Shown one piece after another: positions 31,888-40,155 of a stretch of 64,000 nucleotides of DNA (the first letter of the stretch is position 1; every line of letters starts with the position of its first letter). Made by a program: the position numbers and the translations under genes. A model generated the notes under the pieces. It saw only the letters and a list, made by a program, of their open reading frames with translations. It did no database searches and had not been told where the DNA came from. Source of the stretch: Peribacillus loiseleuriae (lineage in GTDB: Bacteria; Bacillota; Bacilli; Bacillales; DSM-1321); assembly GCF_001183985.1 (NCBI RefSeq), contig NZ_LFZW01000001.1:2119357-2183356 (forward strand), in the 5' to 3' direction.

Positions 31888-32670
31888 GTGCAGTTTCCAA
31901 CAAGAATAGATGTAGATAATGACGGGTATATCTTAAACAAAACCTCGTTAAATAAAATTGATGGTGTATACCAAGGACTTCTTAGTCAAGTTGTTGAGAT
32001 TTTAAAAAGGTGTGCAGGAACAAAATTACATAGTGTTTATATCTATGGCAGTGTGGGTCGAGGCGAGGCTTTATTAGGTACTTCAGATATTGATTTATCA
32101 GTAATTTTGACATCTCCACTCTCTCCTCAAGAAATGGCACGTTTAGATGAAGAAACAAAAATGTTTATATGTGACAATCCAATCGTGCCAAAAGTAGATT
32201 ACGATATAGGAGTTACAGCAGATGTATTTAAAGAAAATAGCCAATATTATTGGGGATTTTGGTTGAGACACGTCTGTACTAGTATTTATGGAGAGGATTT
32301 GTCCGTACACTTTCCTAAAATGAAGCCAAATGCTCATATCAGTAAGGCATTAAATGAAAATCTTATCGATTCACTCACAAGTTATCGTGATGTAATTCTG
32401 GAAAAAGAAGTTGACCATTATACATTACTATCGATATTAAAACGTATTGTAAGAGGAGCATATTGCTATGTAGCTGAAAGAGATAAAAGTTGGTCTACAA
32501 GTATTCAAGAAAATCTTATAATTCTTCAGTATTATTTCCCTAGAGAAGAATATTTTAAAGAAATCGAGTATGTATTTCTTCAACAAAAGGTCCCAACCTT
32601 GGATGGGGTATTAAATTACATTGATTATTTTATTATTTGGTTTAACGAGAATACCATTGAAGGAAAATAG
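31888..32670 (+). CDS. Nucleotidyltransferase-domain protein (aminoglycoside adenylyltransferase-like)
   Basis: This 260-residue protein has the polymerase-beta-like nucleotidyltransferase motif HSVYIYGSVGRGEALLGTSDIDLSVIL (GS-x-x-RG..S-D-x-D), with a third acidic residue in KVDYDIGV. A mainly helical C-terminal domain follows (ILKRIVRGAYCYVAERDKSWSTSIQE). The layout is like ANT(3'')/ANT(9)-type antibiotic adenylyltransferases and their uncharacterised relatives. Substrate specificity cannot be inferred, so resistance should not be assumed. GTG follows AAGGAGGGGG. Confidence 0.8.
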   Translation: MQFPTRIDVDNDGYILNKTSLNKIDGVYQGLLSQVVEILKRCAGTKLHSVYIYGSVGRGEALLGTSDIDLSVILTSPLSPQEMARLDEETKMFICDNPIVPKVDYDIGVTADVFKENSQYYWGFWLRHVCTSIYGEDLSVHFPKMKPNAHISKALNENLIDSLTSYRDVILEKEVDHYTLLSILKRIVRGAYCYVAERDKSWSTSIQENLIILQYYFPREEYFKEIEYVFLQQKVPTLDGVLNYIDYFIIWFNENTIEGK

Positions 32671-32752
32671 AAAAGGTGACCTTTTAGAGCTAAAAAGCGG
32701 TATTTATTTCGAAGGATTGCTTTTTATGTAGCTAATTAATTTGTGTAGAATC

Positions 32753-32787
32753 ACACTTAAACAAACGGGGAGCTTTAGTGAAAGAAG
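32753..32787 (+). repeat. Uninterrupted palindrome homologous to the intron 1 and IS110 A insertion sites
   Basis: ACTTAAACAAACGGGGAGC followed by TTTAGTGAAAGAAG shows the intact join. Intron copy 1 separates the same halves at 7612/8297, and IS110 copy A separates them at 650/2231. It therefore serves as an empty-site reference for both elements. Confidence 0.75.
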
Positions 32788-32985
32788 AATTTGCATAAAA
32801 TACCCCTTTTTATGCAGCTACCAGGCTTCTTCAGAAGCCGAAGATGTTGATTCATCAACAATGTCTAAAATCATGTATAAACGATAAAAATGGACCCTTC
32901 GGAACCCCTTGAGTACCAATGGGTTTTATATTTCGGAAGTTCCGAAAATTGACTTTATGTTAACTAGATTTGTATAGAGTATGCA
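32774..32985 (+). repeat. About 190-bp dispersed repeat with TTCGGAA palindrome, copy 2
   Basis: This second copy of the 8297-8480 repeat carries about 36 extra bases between two TTCGGAA motifs. Copy 1 probably lost them by deletion between those short repeats. It ends ATGTTAACTAGATTTGTATAGAG. No coding capacity. Confidence 0.65.
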
Positions 32986-33000
32986 TACGATCCTTAGAAA

Positions 33001-33036
33001 CCTTGTTCAACTAACGGGCATTTTAGTTGAAGAAGG
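33001..33036 (+). repeat. Dispersed palindrome, intact
   Basis: CCTTGTTCAACTAA / TTAGTTGAAGAAGG around CGGGCATT. It follows the 190-bp repeat and precedes the VOC gene. Confidence 0.8.
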
Positions 33037-33146
33037 ATTATTGATTCTAGTTGCCGAATTATTTAAATTAACCAATCAAGATCCAGGTGCGGTGCGAGGG
33101 GGCATCTCAACCACAAAACGACTAAGGTAAAAAATAAAATGATGAA

Positions 33147-33554
33147 ATGAAAGAAGTGAAGGTTTTGATTAAATATAAATGCCTCGATCATGTTAGTCTT
33201 ACTGTGGCAGATTTGGAAAGAGCAAAAGAATTCTATGGTAAAACTTTATGTTTAAAAGAAATACAGCGTCCTGATTTTGATTTTCCAGGAGCTTGGTATG
33301 AAATAGAGGGACATCAACTTCACTTGATAGTCGATCCCTCTTCACAGACGATTCGTAAGGATAAAAGCTTATCCAGTAGAGAAGGTCACTTTGCCCTTAG
33401 AGTTGAAAGCTACTATGACACTCTTAAATGGTTAAAACAGAATGAAGTTGAAATCCTTGAAAAACCAAACGGAAAAAGTGGATTCGCACAAATTTTCTGT
33501 GCCGACCCAGATGGTAATCTGATTGAACTAAATGTTAATCAAAAAGATCTATAA
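33147..33554 (+). CDS. VOC (glyoxalase/bleomycin-resistance-like) protein
   Basis: This single-domain protein of about 130 residues has the vicinal-oxygen-chelate pattern: CLDHVSLTVADLERAKEFYGKTLCL, then WYEIEGHQLHLIVD, GHFALRVESYYDTLKWLKQNEVEI and FAQIFCADPDGNLIELNVN. The metal ligands His, His and Glu are all in place. Members include glyoxalase-like lyases and antibiotic-binding proteins; the substrate is not evident. The start is uncertain, because ATG at 33147 has a poor ribosome binding site. Confidence 0.88.
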   Translation: MKEVKVLIKYKCLDHVSLTVADLERAKEFYGKTLCLKEIQRPDFDFPGAWYEIEGHQLHLIVDPSSQTIRKDKSLSSREGHFALRVESYYDTLKWLKQNEVEILEKPNGKSGFAQIFCADPDGNLIELNVNQKDL

Positions 33555-33591
33555 GTAGGCAAAGATAAAGGCTGCCATTACTGGCTCTTTT

Positions 33592-34038
33592 TTATTGAAG
33601 TAACGGGCAGTATAATTCGGGAGGGTATTTATACGTCTTTAGGTGCGTGTGATTTATCAATTTAACCTCAGGTCCATAAGATATTTCATAGGTCATTCGG
33701 TCCTTCCCTACTGGAACCCAGTGTCCACCATCGGTAGGCTCAATTTCAAATGTAATTTCTAATATAAAACCACGGAAACGATTTACTCTTCTTGTTTCAA
33801 TCACTTCAATTTTCCATGGTGTGACATTAGGTGAAAAATCCTTTAAAATCTTCGGGTAATAATAGTTATTCAAATCTTTTGCAATATAAGGAGTAAGCAT
33901 GTTCATAAGCATACCCTGTAACCTAAGCTCTTCTGAGTCTTGAGTTGGTTCAGCTGATGAAAGGATTGTTGTTTGAAAAGAAGTAATAAGAACAAGGAAT
34001 AGTATAAAAACGATTAACATCTTTTTCATTCTCTTCAA
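33592..34038 (-). CDS. DUF3888 family secreted protein
   Basis: This 148-residue protein has a signal peptide (MLIVFILFLVLITSFQTTILSSAEP) and a DUF3888-like domain: MLMNMLTPYIAKDLNNYYYPKI, PWKIEVIETRRV, FILEITFEIEPTDGGHWVPVGKDRMTYEI and VKLINHTHLKTY. Such proteins are common in spore-forming Bacilli and lack an assigned function. A degenerate palindrome overlaps its stop region (33594-33622). It has no operon partner. Confidence 0.8.
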   Translation of the reverse strand: MKRMKKMLIVFILFLVLITSFQTTILSSAEPTQDSEELRLQGMLMNMLTPYIAKDLNNYYYPKILKDFSPNVTPWKIEVIETRRVNRFRGFILEITFEIEPTDGGHWVPVGKDRMTYEISYGPEVKLINHTHLKTYKYPPELYCPLLQ

Positions 34039-34075
34039 TACACCTTTGGAGGCAGTTGGAAATTTATCATTTATT

Positions 34076-34383
34076 TTAGTTGTACTCTTGCAGTTTGGAT
34101 GATTTGGAATAGCTTATCAATTACAAAAGCATTTCATTTTGACTCGGAACCGTTTATTTTATTGAACTTATGTTTATCCTTTATCGCAGCATTTCAAGCA
34201 CCTGTTATTATGATGAGTCAAAATCGTCAAGCTATACGTGATAAAAATGAATCGGTGATAGATTTTGCGATTAATTATAAAGCAGAGCAAGAGATTGATG
34301 ATATGCAAAGTCGTCTACACAATATAGAAAGCCAATTAACAGAGATTAGAGACTTACTAAAACAACAAAAAAAAGAAAATTGA
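34076..34383 (+). pseudogene. C-terminal part of a DUF1003 membrane protein
   Basis: The frame TLAVWMIWNSL..FHFDSEPFILLNLCLSFIAAFQAPVIMMSQNRQAIRDK then a coiled coil (EQEIDDMQSRLHNIESQLTEIRDLL) is the second half of DUF1003 proteins, which normally have two membrane helices and an N-terminal domain. The start of the gene is missing. A short version from 34099 could be translated but has no good ribosome binding site. Confidence 0.75.
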
Positions 34384-34412
34384 TTATAAAAAGGGATCTT
34401 CACGTTGTTATT

Positions 34413-34516
34413 ATCCCCTTATAGTGGACAGTAAAAAGAAAGGATTATACTGTCTTCTATGAAGGGGATTTTTTCATGGGGAAAATTAGAATAACCTATA
34501 CAAAAGAGATTAAGCT
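34413..34516 (+). mobile_element. Left-end fragment of the IS3 element
   Basis: These 104 bp are nearly identical to 9254-9361 (terminal repeat, leader and the first 14 codons of OrfA). The match breaks off at ATTAAGCTA, precisely where AACGGGGCAG of the palindrome core begins. This suggests a rearrangement through the shared CTA(A) sequence. Confidence 0.85.
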
Positions 34517-34560
34517 AACGGGGCAGCATTCCTGTAATAACTGAAAATGGGGTGTTGTCT

Positions 34561-35256
34561 ATGAAAAGATACATTATTTTCTTATTGGTTATTATTTTTT
34601 TTGTTATGCCTAAAACTCAGAGGCAGACGAAAAAGAATATAGAGTTGTTTCAGAGTTACCTAAAGAAAATATAACCTTATATGCTAAGCAAAAGAATGGT
34701 TTATTTCAAGATTTCAAAATTCATTTTAAAGGAGAAACTTACTTCAGACCTTATTGGATGAATGTTACAAATCCTACCTATGCCCCGAAATTATTTTACG
34801 AAGACATAAACCAAGATGGAAGAAAGGAATTAATCATTACATTAACAAAAGGATATGGTTCTGGTGCATTAGATGAAGAAGTTTATGTCTATAGGTATAC
34901 AAATAGATTGATTGATGTACTTGTTGATAATCCTTTAGCGATTATCTATAAAAACGTAAAAACAAAATTAACTACTGAAAAAGCCGAAATTATTGTGGGG
35001 GACAAAGTATCCACTGTTGATACTAAATCTATAGAACCTTCGCATTTATTTGAGGATATAGGTTTTGGCAGCATTATTGATTATAAAGTAATTAACAAAA
35101 ATCTTATGGTGAGAGTAAGCGGACAAATATCACCCGCGATGTTTGTTGGAGATATTATTATTGTTTATGAATACCGAAATAAAATGTATCAAGCGAAAAC
35201 AATTGATTTTATACCACATCATTTAATCGATAAAAATCCTTTTTATGGTCCTGTGA
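34561..35256 (+). pseudogene. Secreted protein gene, frameshifted and 3'-truncated
   Basis: ATG with a hydrophobic leader (MKRYIIFLLVIIFFVMPK) is followed by a frameshift in an A-run at about 34611; one added A continues the frame as NSEADEKEYRVVSELPKENITLYAKQKNG. The rest shows an EF-hand-like calcium loop in YEDINQDGRKELIITLTKG and repeated beta strands. Homology ends near 35256, where an unrelated minus-strand gene begins. Related layout is seen in the secreted protein at 56834. Function unknown. Confidence 0.6.
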
Positions 35257-35671
35257 AACATTCAGTGGCTAAATTACCATACGAAATATCAGCACCATGT
35301 AGTATTGCATTTCTACTTATATCTGAACCAATCTCTTTTCCATGTTCAAAACCTACCAAAATATTTCTCTCATAAAAATCATGGATATCATGATCAAAAC
35401 TAAATTCACTAATCGGATTTCCATAATCTTTTAAAATGTGGTTTAGTAATGTTTTTATGATAGCGCCATCTACTTTGCCTTTAATGCTAAACACATCAAT
35501 TAAAAAGCCTTCTAACTGTGATAATATTGTGGGTATTGACACATTATACATACCCAAATTATGTGCCATAATTATATTTCGGAGGATTGGTAACCTATTA
35601 GTTAGAAATTTATTAGACTCCCATTCATTGGAAATCGATAATATTCTTTCGCTGTTATAATAACTAAACAT
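35257..35671 (-). pseudogene. C-terminal fragment resembling a HEPN-domain protein
   Basis: The minus-strand frame contains helices NRLPILRNIIMAHNLGMYNVSIPTILSQLEGFLIDVF and closes with ISRNAILHGADISYGNLATE. That resembles the R-x4-6-H motif and terminal helix of HEPN-like or DUF4145-like domains (here R-N-A-I-L-H). The beginning of the gene is not found and the end is cut at the join to the previous pseudogene. The assignment is tentative. Confidence 0.45.
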
Positions 35672-35687
35672 AAATTCATCTATAACG

Positions 35688-35836
35688 TAAAGGGAATGTA
35701 TTTTGATAGTTTGGAACAGTTAAAGTTAGAATTAGATGCTTATGTTCATTGGTTTAATCACATTAGAATTCACGGAACACTTGGATAATTAAGCCCTATT
35801 GAGTATAAAAAAGAACACCTTAAAAAAAATGTCTAG
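35688..35836 (+). pseudogene. IS3-type transposase, C-terminal 45 codons
   Basis: SLEQLKLELDAYVHWFNHIRIHGTLG, then a TAA stop where tyrosine is expected, then LSPIEYKKEHLKK: the end of an IS3-family OrfB with a nonsense mutation. It is unrelated to the IS3 at 9254. Its terminal TGTTGACAAACC may be the IS end. Confidence 0.75.
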
Positions 35837-35960
35837 TTTAGTGTTGACAAACCAATATAAGTTTTATTGTAGGAATTATAGGAATTAAAGTATATGAATT
35901 ATAGAGCTAATTAAACTTTAGAGCTGGAAGTATGAAATATATTAAAAGAGGGGGCTTTGT

Positions 35961-37871
35961 ATGTTAAGTAAGAGGCAGAAAAAAATAATAATGCTCATGA
36001 GTGAAAATAAAGAGTGGATTGTAGGAAGAGAACTAGCAAAGCTACTTGGTGTATCTGATAGAACCATTCGAAATGACATTGCTGGCATTAATAATTTTTA
36101 TGAAGACGTATTGATAGAATCTGATGTAAGACAGGGTTACAAAATTGATGAATACAAGATGCAGAACTTGAAAATAGAGATAAGCGAAATCATCCCTCAA
36201 ACCTCAGAGGAGAGATGTGCTTATATAATTCAAGAACTGCTTTTTGGAAAGAGCAAGATAAATCTTGTGCTCCTTCAGGAAAAGATTTTTATATCAGAGT
36301 CTTCTCTAGATAATGATATAAAGAAGATTAGAATACTTTTAGCTAGGTATCATAGCCTGAAGATTATAAGACGCAGTAATTACATTGAGCTTACAGGCAA
36401 CGAGGAGGAAAAGAGAAGTCTCTATAAGAATTTATTAACTGATGAAACCAAAGGAAATTTCCTAAATTTAAATAAGATGGCATCTCTCTTCAAGGACTTT
36501 GATTTGATAAGGGTTAAGACGATTTTGGAAGAAACACTAAAGGAGTATCATTATCATGTGAGGGAGCTTGCTATTCCAGGACTTATGATTCACATAGGGG
36601 TAACAATAGAAAGAATGATAAGATATAACTTCATAAAAACTGATAGAGGCAGTAAAGAACTGAAAAATAGTATGGAGTACGAGATTGCTCAAAAGGTTTT
36701 CTACAAAGTAGCATCTGAGATCAATATAAAGATTGTTGAGGATGAGGTGGTTTTATTTGCACTTCTTCTTTTAGGTAAGAAGGGAGCGAGCTACTCTAAT
36801 GAGATAGTAAAAGAAAAGATGGATTACTCTGCCTCGGATTTGGTTTTAAATATTATAGATGATATCAAAACTACCTTCGATATAGACTTCAGTGATGACA
36901 ATGAATTCAAGGTTGGTTTTGAAATGCACATAATATCTCTTTTAGAGAGGCACATTCATAATATAGAGGTGGACAATATGTATCTTCAGGAGATAAAGCG
37001 TAAATATCCTCTCGTCTTTGAAATGGGTGTCAGGGTGTGTAAGCTTCTGGAAGAACAAATCCATATACGTATCAAAGAAAATGAAATCTCTTTTATTGCT
37101 CTTCACCTAGGGTCTGCTTACGAAAGGGCAAATCTTACACGTAAGTATAAGGTGTTAATGATTTATCCATATAATCAGACATTATCAGATTTGTGCCTTC
37201 AAAAGGTAATGAATAGATTCAGTGACAGGATAGAAATCATAGAATGTATGAATTTCTTTGAAGCATCAGCCATAGATGATTTAAAGCCTGATTTAATTTT
37301 GACAACACTGCCTTTAGAGCATAGCCTTGATATTTTAACTATAGAAATCTCCTTGTTCGTGAATCATAAGGATGAAAGCAATATATTTCAGGCGTTGAAT
37401 AGGCTGGATGAAATACGATATAAGGACGATTTTCAAATTCTTATACTAAAGCTGATAAAAAAGGAATTCTTCTATACTGGAATCAAGGGAGAGACTCCTA
37501 CAGAAATAATTTCACAAATGTGTGATAGGTTATATGATAAGGGATATGTGACGGATGAGTTTAAGGAAAGTGTCCTTCATAGAGAGAGCATTTCTGCCAC
37601 GTCTTTCGTCTATGGCTTTTCTGTTCCTCACAGTATCAATGGTAGAGCTACTATACTGTCCACTCTAAGCATTGCTATCCTTAACAATCCTATAAAGTGG
37701 GGAGAGTTTGATGCGCGGTTTGTAATATTGTTAGCCATAACCGAAGAGAATCGTAAACTACTTAGAATATTCTTTGACTGGCTAAGTAGCATAATATCAA
37801 ACTCAAGCAAATTTGCAAGCATACTGGAAGTAAAGAATTACGATGAGTTCGTAGAAAATATTTTGAAATAA
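35961..37871 (+). CDS. BglG/LicR-type PRD transcriptional activator with EIIA domain
   Basis: This 636-residue regulator controls a PTS operon. Domains in order are an N-terminal HTH_11 (RELAKLLGVSDRTIRNDIAGIN), an Mga/HTH region, two PRD domains (about 185-400, with phosphorylatable histidines such as HIISLLERHI and IALHLGSAYERAN), an EIIB-like segment (YKVLMIYPYNQ), and a C-terminal EIIA-mannitol-like domain (SATSFVYGFSVPHS). This matches LicR/MtlR-type activators, whose activity is set by PTS phosphorylation. It lies directly upstream of IIA-IIB-IIC genes. AGA/ATA-rich codon use across 35.9-40.8 kb differs from the core genes and suggests transfer. Confidence 0.9.
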   Translation: MLSKRQKKIIMLMSENKEWIVGRELAKLLGVSDRTIRNDIAGINNFYEDVLIESDVRQGYKIDEYKMQNLKIEISEIIPQTSEERCAYIIQELLFGKSKINLVLLQEKIFISESSLDNDIKKIRILLARYHSLKIIRRSNYIELTGNEEEKRSLYKNLLTDETKGNFLNLNKMASLFKDFDLIRVKTILEETLKEYHYHVRELAIPGLMIHIGVTIERMIRYNFIKTDRGSKELKNSMEYEIAQKVFYKVASEINIKIVEDEVVLFALLLLGKKGASYSNEIVKEKMDYSASDLVLNIIDDIKTTFDIDFSDDNEFKVGFEMHIISLLERHIHNIEVDNMYLQEIKRKYPLVFEMGVRVCKLLEEQIHIRIKENEISFIALHLGSAYERANLTRKYKVLMIYPYNQTLSDLCLQKVMNRFSDRIEIIECMNFFEASAIDDLKPDLILTTLPLEHSLDILTIEISLFVNHKDESNIFQALNRLDEIRYKDDFQILILKLIKKEFFYTGIKGETPTEIISQMCDRLYDKGYVTDEFKESVLHRESISATSFVYGFSVPHSINGRATILSTLSIAILNNPIKWGEFDARFVILLAITEENRKLLRIFFDWLSSIISNSSKFASILEVKNYDEFVENILK

Positions 37872-38000
37872 AATTAGAAGCTTCATAGGTCTTACATAGA
37901 CCATGAGGCTTTTTATTGAGGTCTAAAGTAGAATGTATTGGTAATTCTATAAATTACTTATTTCCTAAAAAGGTTATAAAATTAAAATTATCTTAAATAT

Positions 38001-38044
38001 TTCCTAAGTATTAGGAAGTCATTTTAAAGAAAATAACGCTTACA
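38001..38044 (+). promoter_or_regulatory. Candidate activator palindrome and cre-like site before the PTS operon
   Basis: TTCCTAAGTATTAGGAA (38001-38017) is a 7-bp inverted repeat with a 3-bp centre. AAATAACGCTTACA (38031-38044) resembles a catabolite-responsive element in its right half. Both lie within 80 bp of the IIA start. PTS operons of this type are usually activated by the PRD regulator and repressed by CcpA; the assignment is inference. Confidence 0.35.
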
Positions 38045-38081
38045 GAGGTATATACTCTAAGCAAGGATAGGAGGAGATAGC

Positions 38082-38405
38082 ATGGAAAAATTAGAGTTAG
38101 TAAGTTTTCAAATCATTTCATCTGTAGGGATGGCAAAAAGCAGCTACATTGAAGCAATTCAAGAAGCTAAAAAAGGAAATTTTGAAAAAGCAAAAGCTTG
38201 CATAAATGAAGGTAAAAATTCATTTGCACAGGCACATAAGGCTCATTCCGAATTAATTCAAAGCGAGGCAAGCGGAGAGGGAATAAATCCTACTTTATTA
38301 TTATTACATGCAGAAGATCAGATGATGTCTGCTGAAACGTGCAAAATACTTGCTGAGGAATTGATTGAAAATTATGAACGTATTATAGCTTTAGAAAAAA
38401 GATAA
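38082..38405 (+). CDS. PTS lactose/cellobiose-type IIA component
   Basis: This 107-residue cytoplasmic phosphocarrier accepts phosphate from HPr on a histidine (H76 in LLLLHAEDQMMSAET) and passes it to IIB. The all-helical pattern (QIISSVGMAKSSYIEAIQEAKKGNFEKAKACINEG) and length are those of the lactose/chitobiose IIA family. ATG follows AGGAGGAG. It is the first gene of a four-gene operon. Confidence 0.93.
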   Translation: MEKLELVSFQIISSVGMAKSSYIEAIQEAKKGNFEKAKACINEGKNSFAQAHKAHSELIQSEASGEGINPTLLLLHAEDQMMSAETCKILAEELIENYERIIALEKR

Positions 38406-38445
38406 TAAAAAAATATATATCAAATTATGAAGGGAGAAAATTAAA

Positions 38446-38769
38446 ATGAAAAAAGTTTACTTATTTTGTAGTGCAGGAATGTCTACAAGTATGTTAGCCG
38501 CTAATATGCAGCAGGTTGCAAATCAGCACTCATTAGAAATTGAGGTTAAAGCTTTTCCACATGACAAGTTAGGGGAGATAATCGCAACATTTCATCCTGA
38601 CTGCATTCTTTTAGGGCCTCAAGTAAAGTACTTACATGATCAAACAATGAAAGAATTCGGAAATGCTGGGATACCTATAGCAGTAATTGATTCTGGAGAC
38701 TACGGAATGATGAATGGTGAAAAGGTTCTAAAGGCGGCTGTAAAGCTTATGAGAGCGGCTGGAAAGTAA
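38446..38769 (+). CDS. PTS lactose/cellobiose-type IIB component
   Basis: This 107-residue protein carries the phosphocysteine C8 in KKVYLFCSAGMSTSMLAANM and shows the fold signature ILLGPQVKYLHDQ. It transfers phosphate from IIA to the incoming sugar bound to IIC. The gene lies 40 bp after IIA. Confidence 0.93.
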   Translation: MKKVYLFCSAGMSTSMLAANMQQVANQHSLEIEVKAFPHDKLGEIIATFHPDCILLGPQVKYLHDQTMKEFGNAGIPIAVIDSGDYGMMNGEKVLKAAVKLMRAAGK

Positions 38770-38808
38770 AGATTTAGTAGAATAGTTTATTAGGAAAGGG
38801 AAATTGTT

Positions 38809-40155
38809 ATGAAAAGACTTACAGATTTTCTAGATAAATATTTATCACCATTAGGTACAAAGCTGGGGAATCAGCGTCATTTAAAAGCTTTATCTAATGG
38901 TATGATGATGACACTGCCTCTACTTGTTATCGGTTCTATATTTATGATGCTAAACAACCCGCCTATAAATATTCAAACTGTAGACATGGAAACATCAAAT
39001 GTATTTATAAGATTTTTAATTAATTGGAAACAGTGGGCTATGGCAAACAGTGAGTCGCTTTTGGCTCCATACCACATGACCTTTGGAATGCTTGGACTTA
39101 TGACATCCTTCTCTGTATCTTACTGCTTAGCAAAGAGCTACAAGATGGATGCAGCAGTTTCAGGAATAATGACAATGTCAGTATTCCTACTAGTATGTTC
39201 AAGTGTAGTGCAAGTACCAGTTGGAGATAATGGAACTATATCAGCTATTACATCTCAATACTTATCAAGTGATGGATTGTTTGTAGCATTAATCTTAAGT
39301 TTTGCATGTGTAGAAATCACTCGTATGGTAGATAAGCTAGGAATAAAGGTGAAATTCCCTTCTTCCGTACCAAGTATGGTTACTACTTTTGTTAATTCTT
39401 TATTACCATTATTTATTAATATTATAGTTATATATGGAATAAACTTAATGCTAATCTCTACATTAGGAAAGTCATTCCCAGAGGCTATTATGAGCTTACT
39501 TACACCTGCAATTGACGTAGGAAACAATATATGGGTATATGCTGGAATAATAATGTTCTCAAATGTATTATGGTTCCTTGGAATCAATGGTACTTCCGTT
39601 ATATTCTCAATAGTATTCATGATTGGTCTTGCAGGTACTGGTGCTAATGCAGAAATGGTGGCAAGAGGTTTAGAGCCTACAAATCCTATGAACCTTCAGC
39701 TATTCCGTTATGCTATGCTTGGAGGAGCTGGTGGAACACTTGGTTTAGTGGTATTGATGTGGAAATCAAAATCAGCTAAGTTAAAATCTCTAGCTCGTAT
39801 TTCGGTAGTACCAGGAATATGTTCAATAAATGAGCCTATAACTTTTGGAGTTCCAATAGCATATAACCCACTCATGGCTATACCATACATATTAACTCCA
39901 TCAATCTGTGTAGTATTAGGTTACTACGCTCAGGTGTGGGGCTTTATAACTCCAGGTTATATCGCAGACCCATCTTTCATTCCTTTCTTTATTCAAGGAT
40001 GGATGTCAGGTATGGATATAAGAAACGTAATATTCATGTTCTTATGTATAGGCTTAAGTCTAGTTACATTCTATCCGTTCTTTAAGGCATATGAAAAGGT
40101 AGCAATACAACAAGAGGTAGAAGAAGCTAAGGAAGAGGAGGAGTTTGAATGGTAA
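38809..40155 (+). CDS. PTS lactose/cellobiose-type IIC permease
   Basis: This 448-residue membrane permease belongs to the CelB/LicC-type family that imports and phosphorylates beta-linked disaccharides. It begins FLDKYLSPLGTKLGNQRHLKALSNGMMMTLPLLVIGSIF and has about ten membrane helices, the conserved WFLGINGTSVIFSIVF and the sugar-binding signature VPGICSINEPITFGVPIAYNP. The real substrate is unknown because no glycosidase accompanies it. The downstream gene overlaps by seven bases. Confidence 0.93.
   Translation: MKRLTDFLDKYLSPLGTKLGNQRHLKALSNGMMMTLPLLVIGSIFMMLNNPPINIQTVDMETSNVFIRFLINWKQWAMANSESLLAPYHMTFGMLGLMTSFSVSYCLAKSYKMDAAVSGIMTMSVFLLVCSSVVQVPVGDNGTISAITSQYLSSDGLFVALILSFACVEITRMVDKLGIKVKFPSSVPSMVTTFVNSLLPLFINIIVIYGINLMLISTLGKSFPEAIMSLLTPAIDVGNNIWVYAGIIMFSNVLWFLGINGTSVIFSIVFMIGLAGTGANAEMVARGLEPTNPMNLQLFRYAMLGGAGGTLGLVVLMWKSKSAKLKSLARISVVPGICSINEPITFGVPIAYNPLMAIPYILTPSICVVLGYYAQVWGFITPGYIADPSFIPFFIQGWMSGMDIRNVIFMFLCIGLSLVTFYPFFKAYEKVAIQQEVEEAKEEEEFEW

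Noticed and set aside
31888..32670. Named aminoglycoside resistance gene
   Set aside because: Only the generic nucleotidyltransferase motif is evident. Many such proteins are not resistance enzymes, so no gene name is given.
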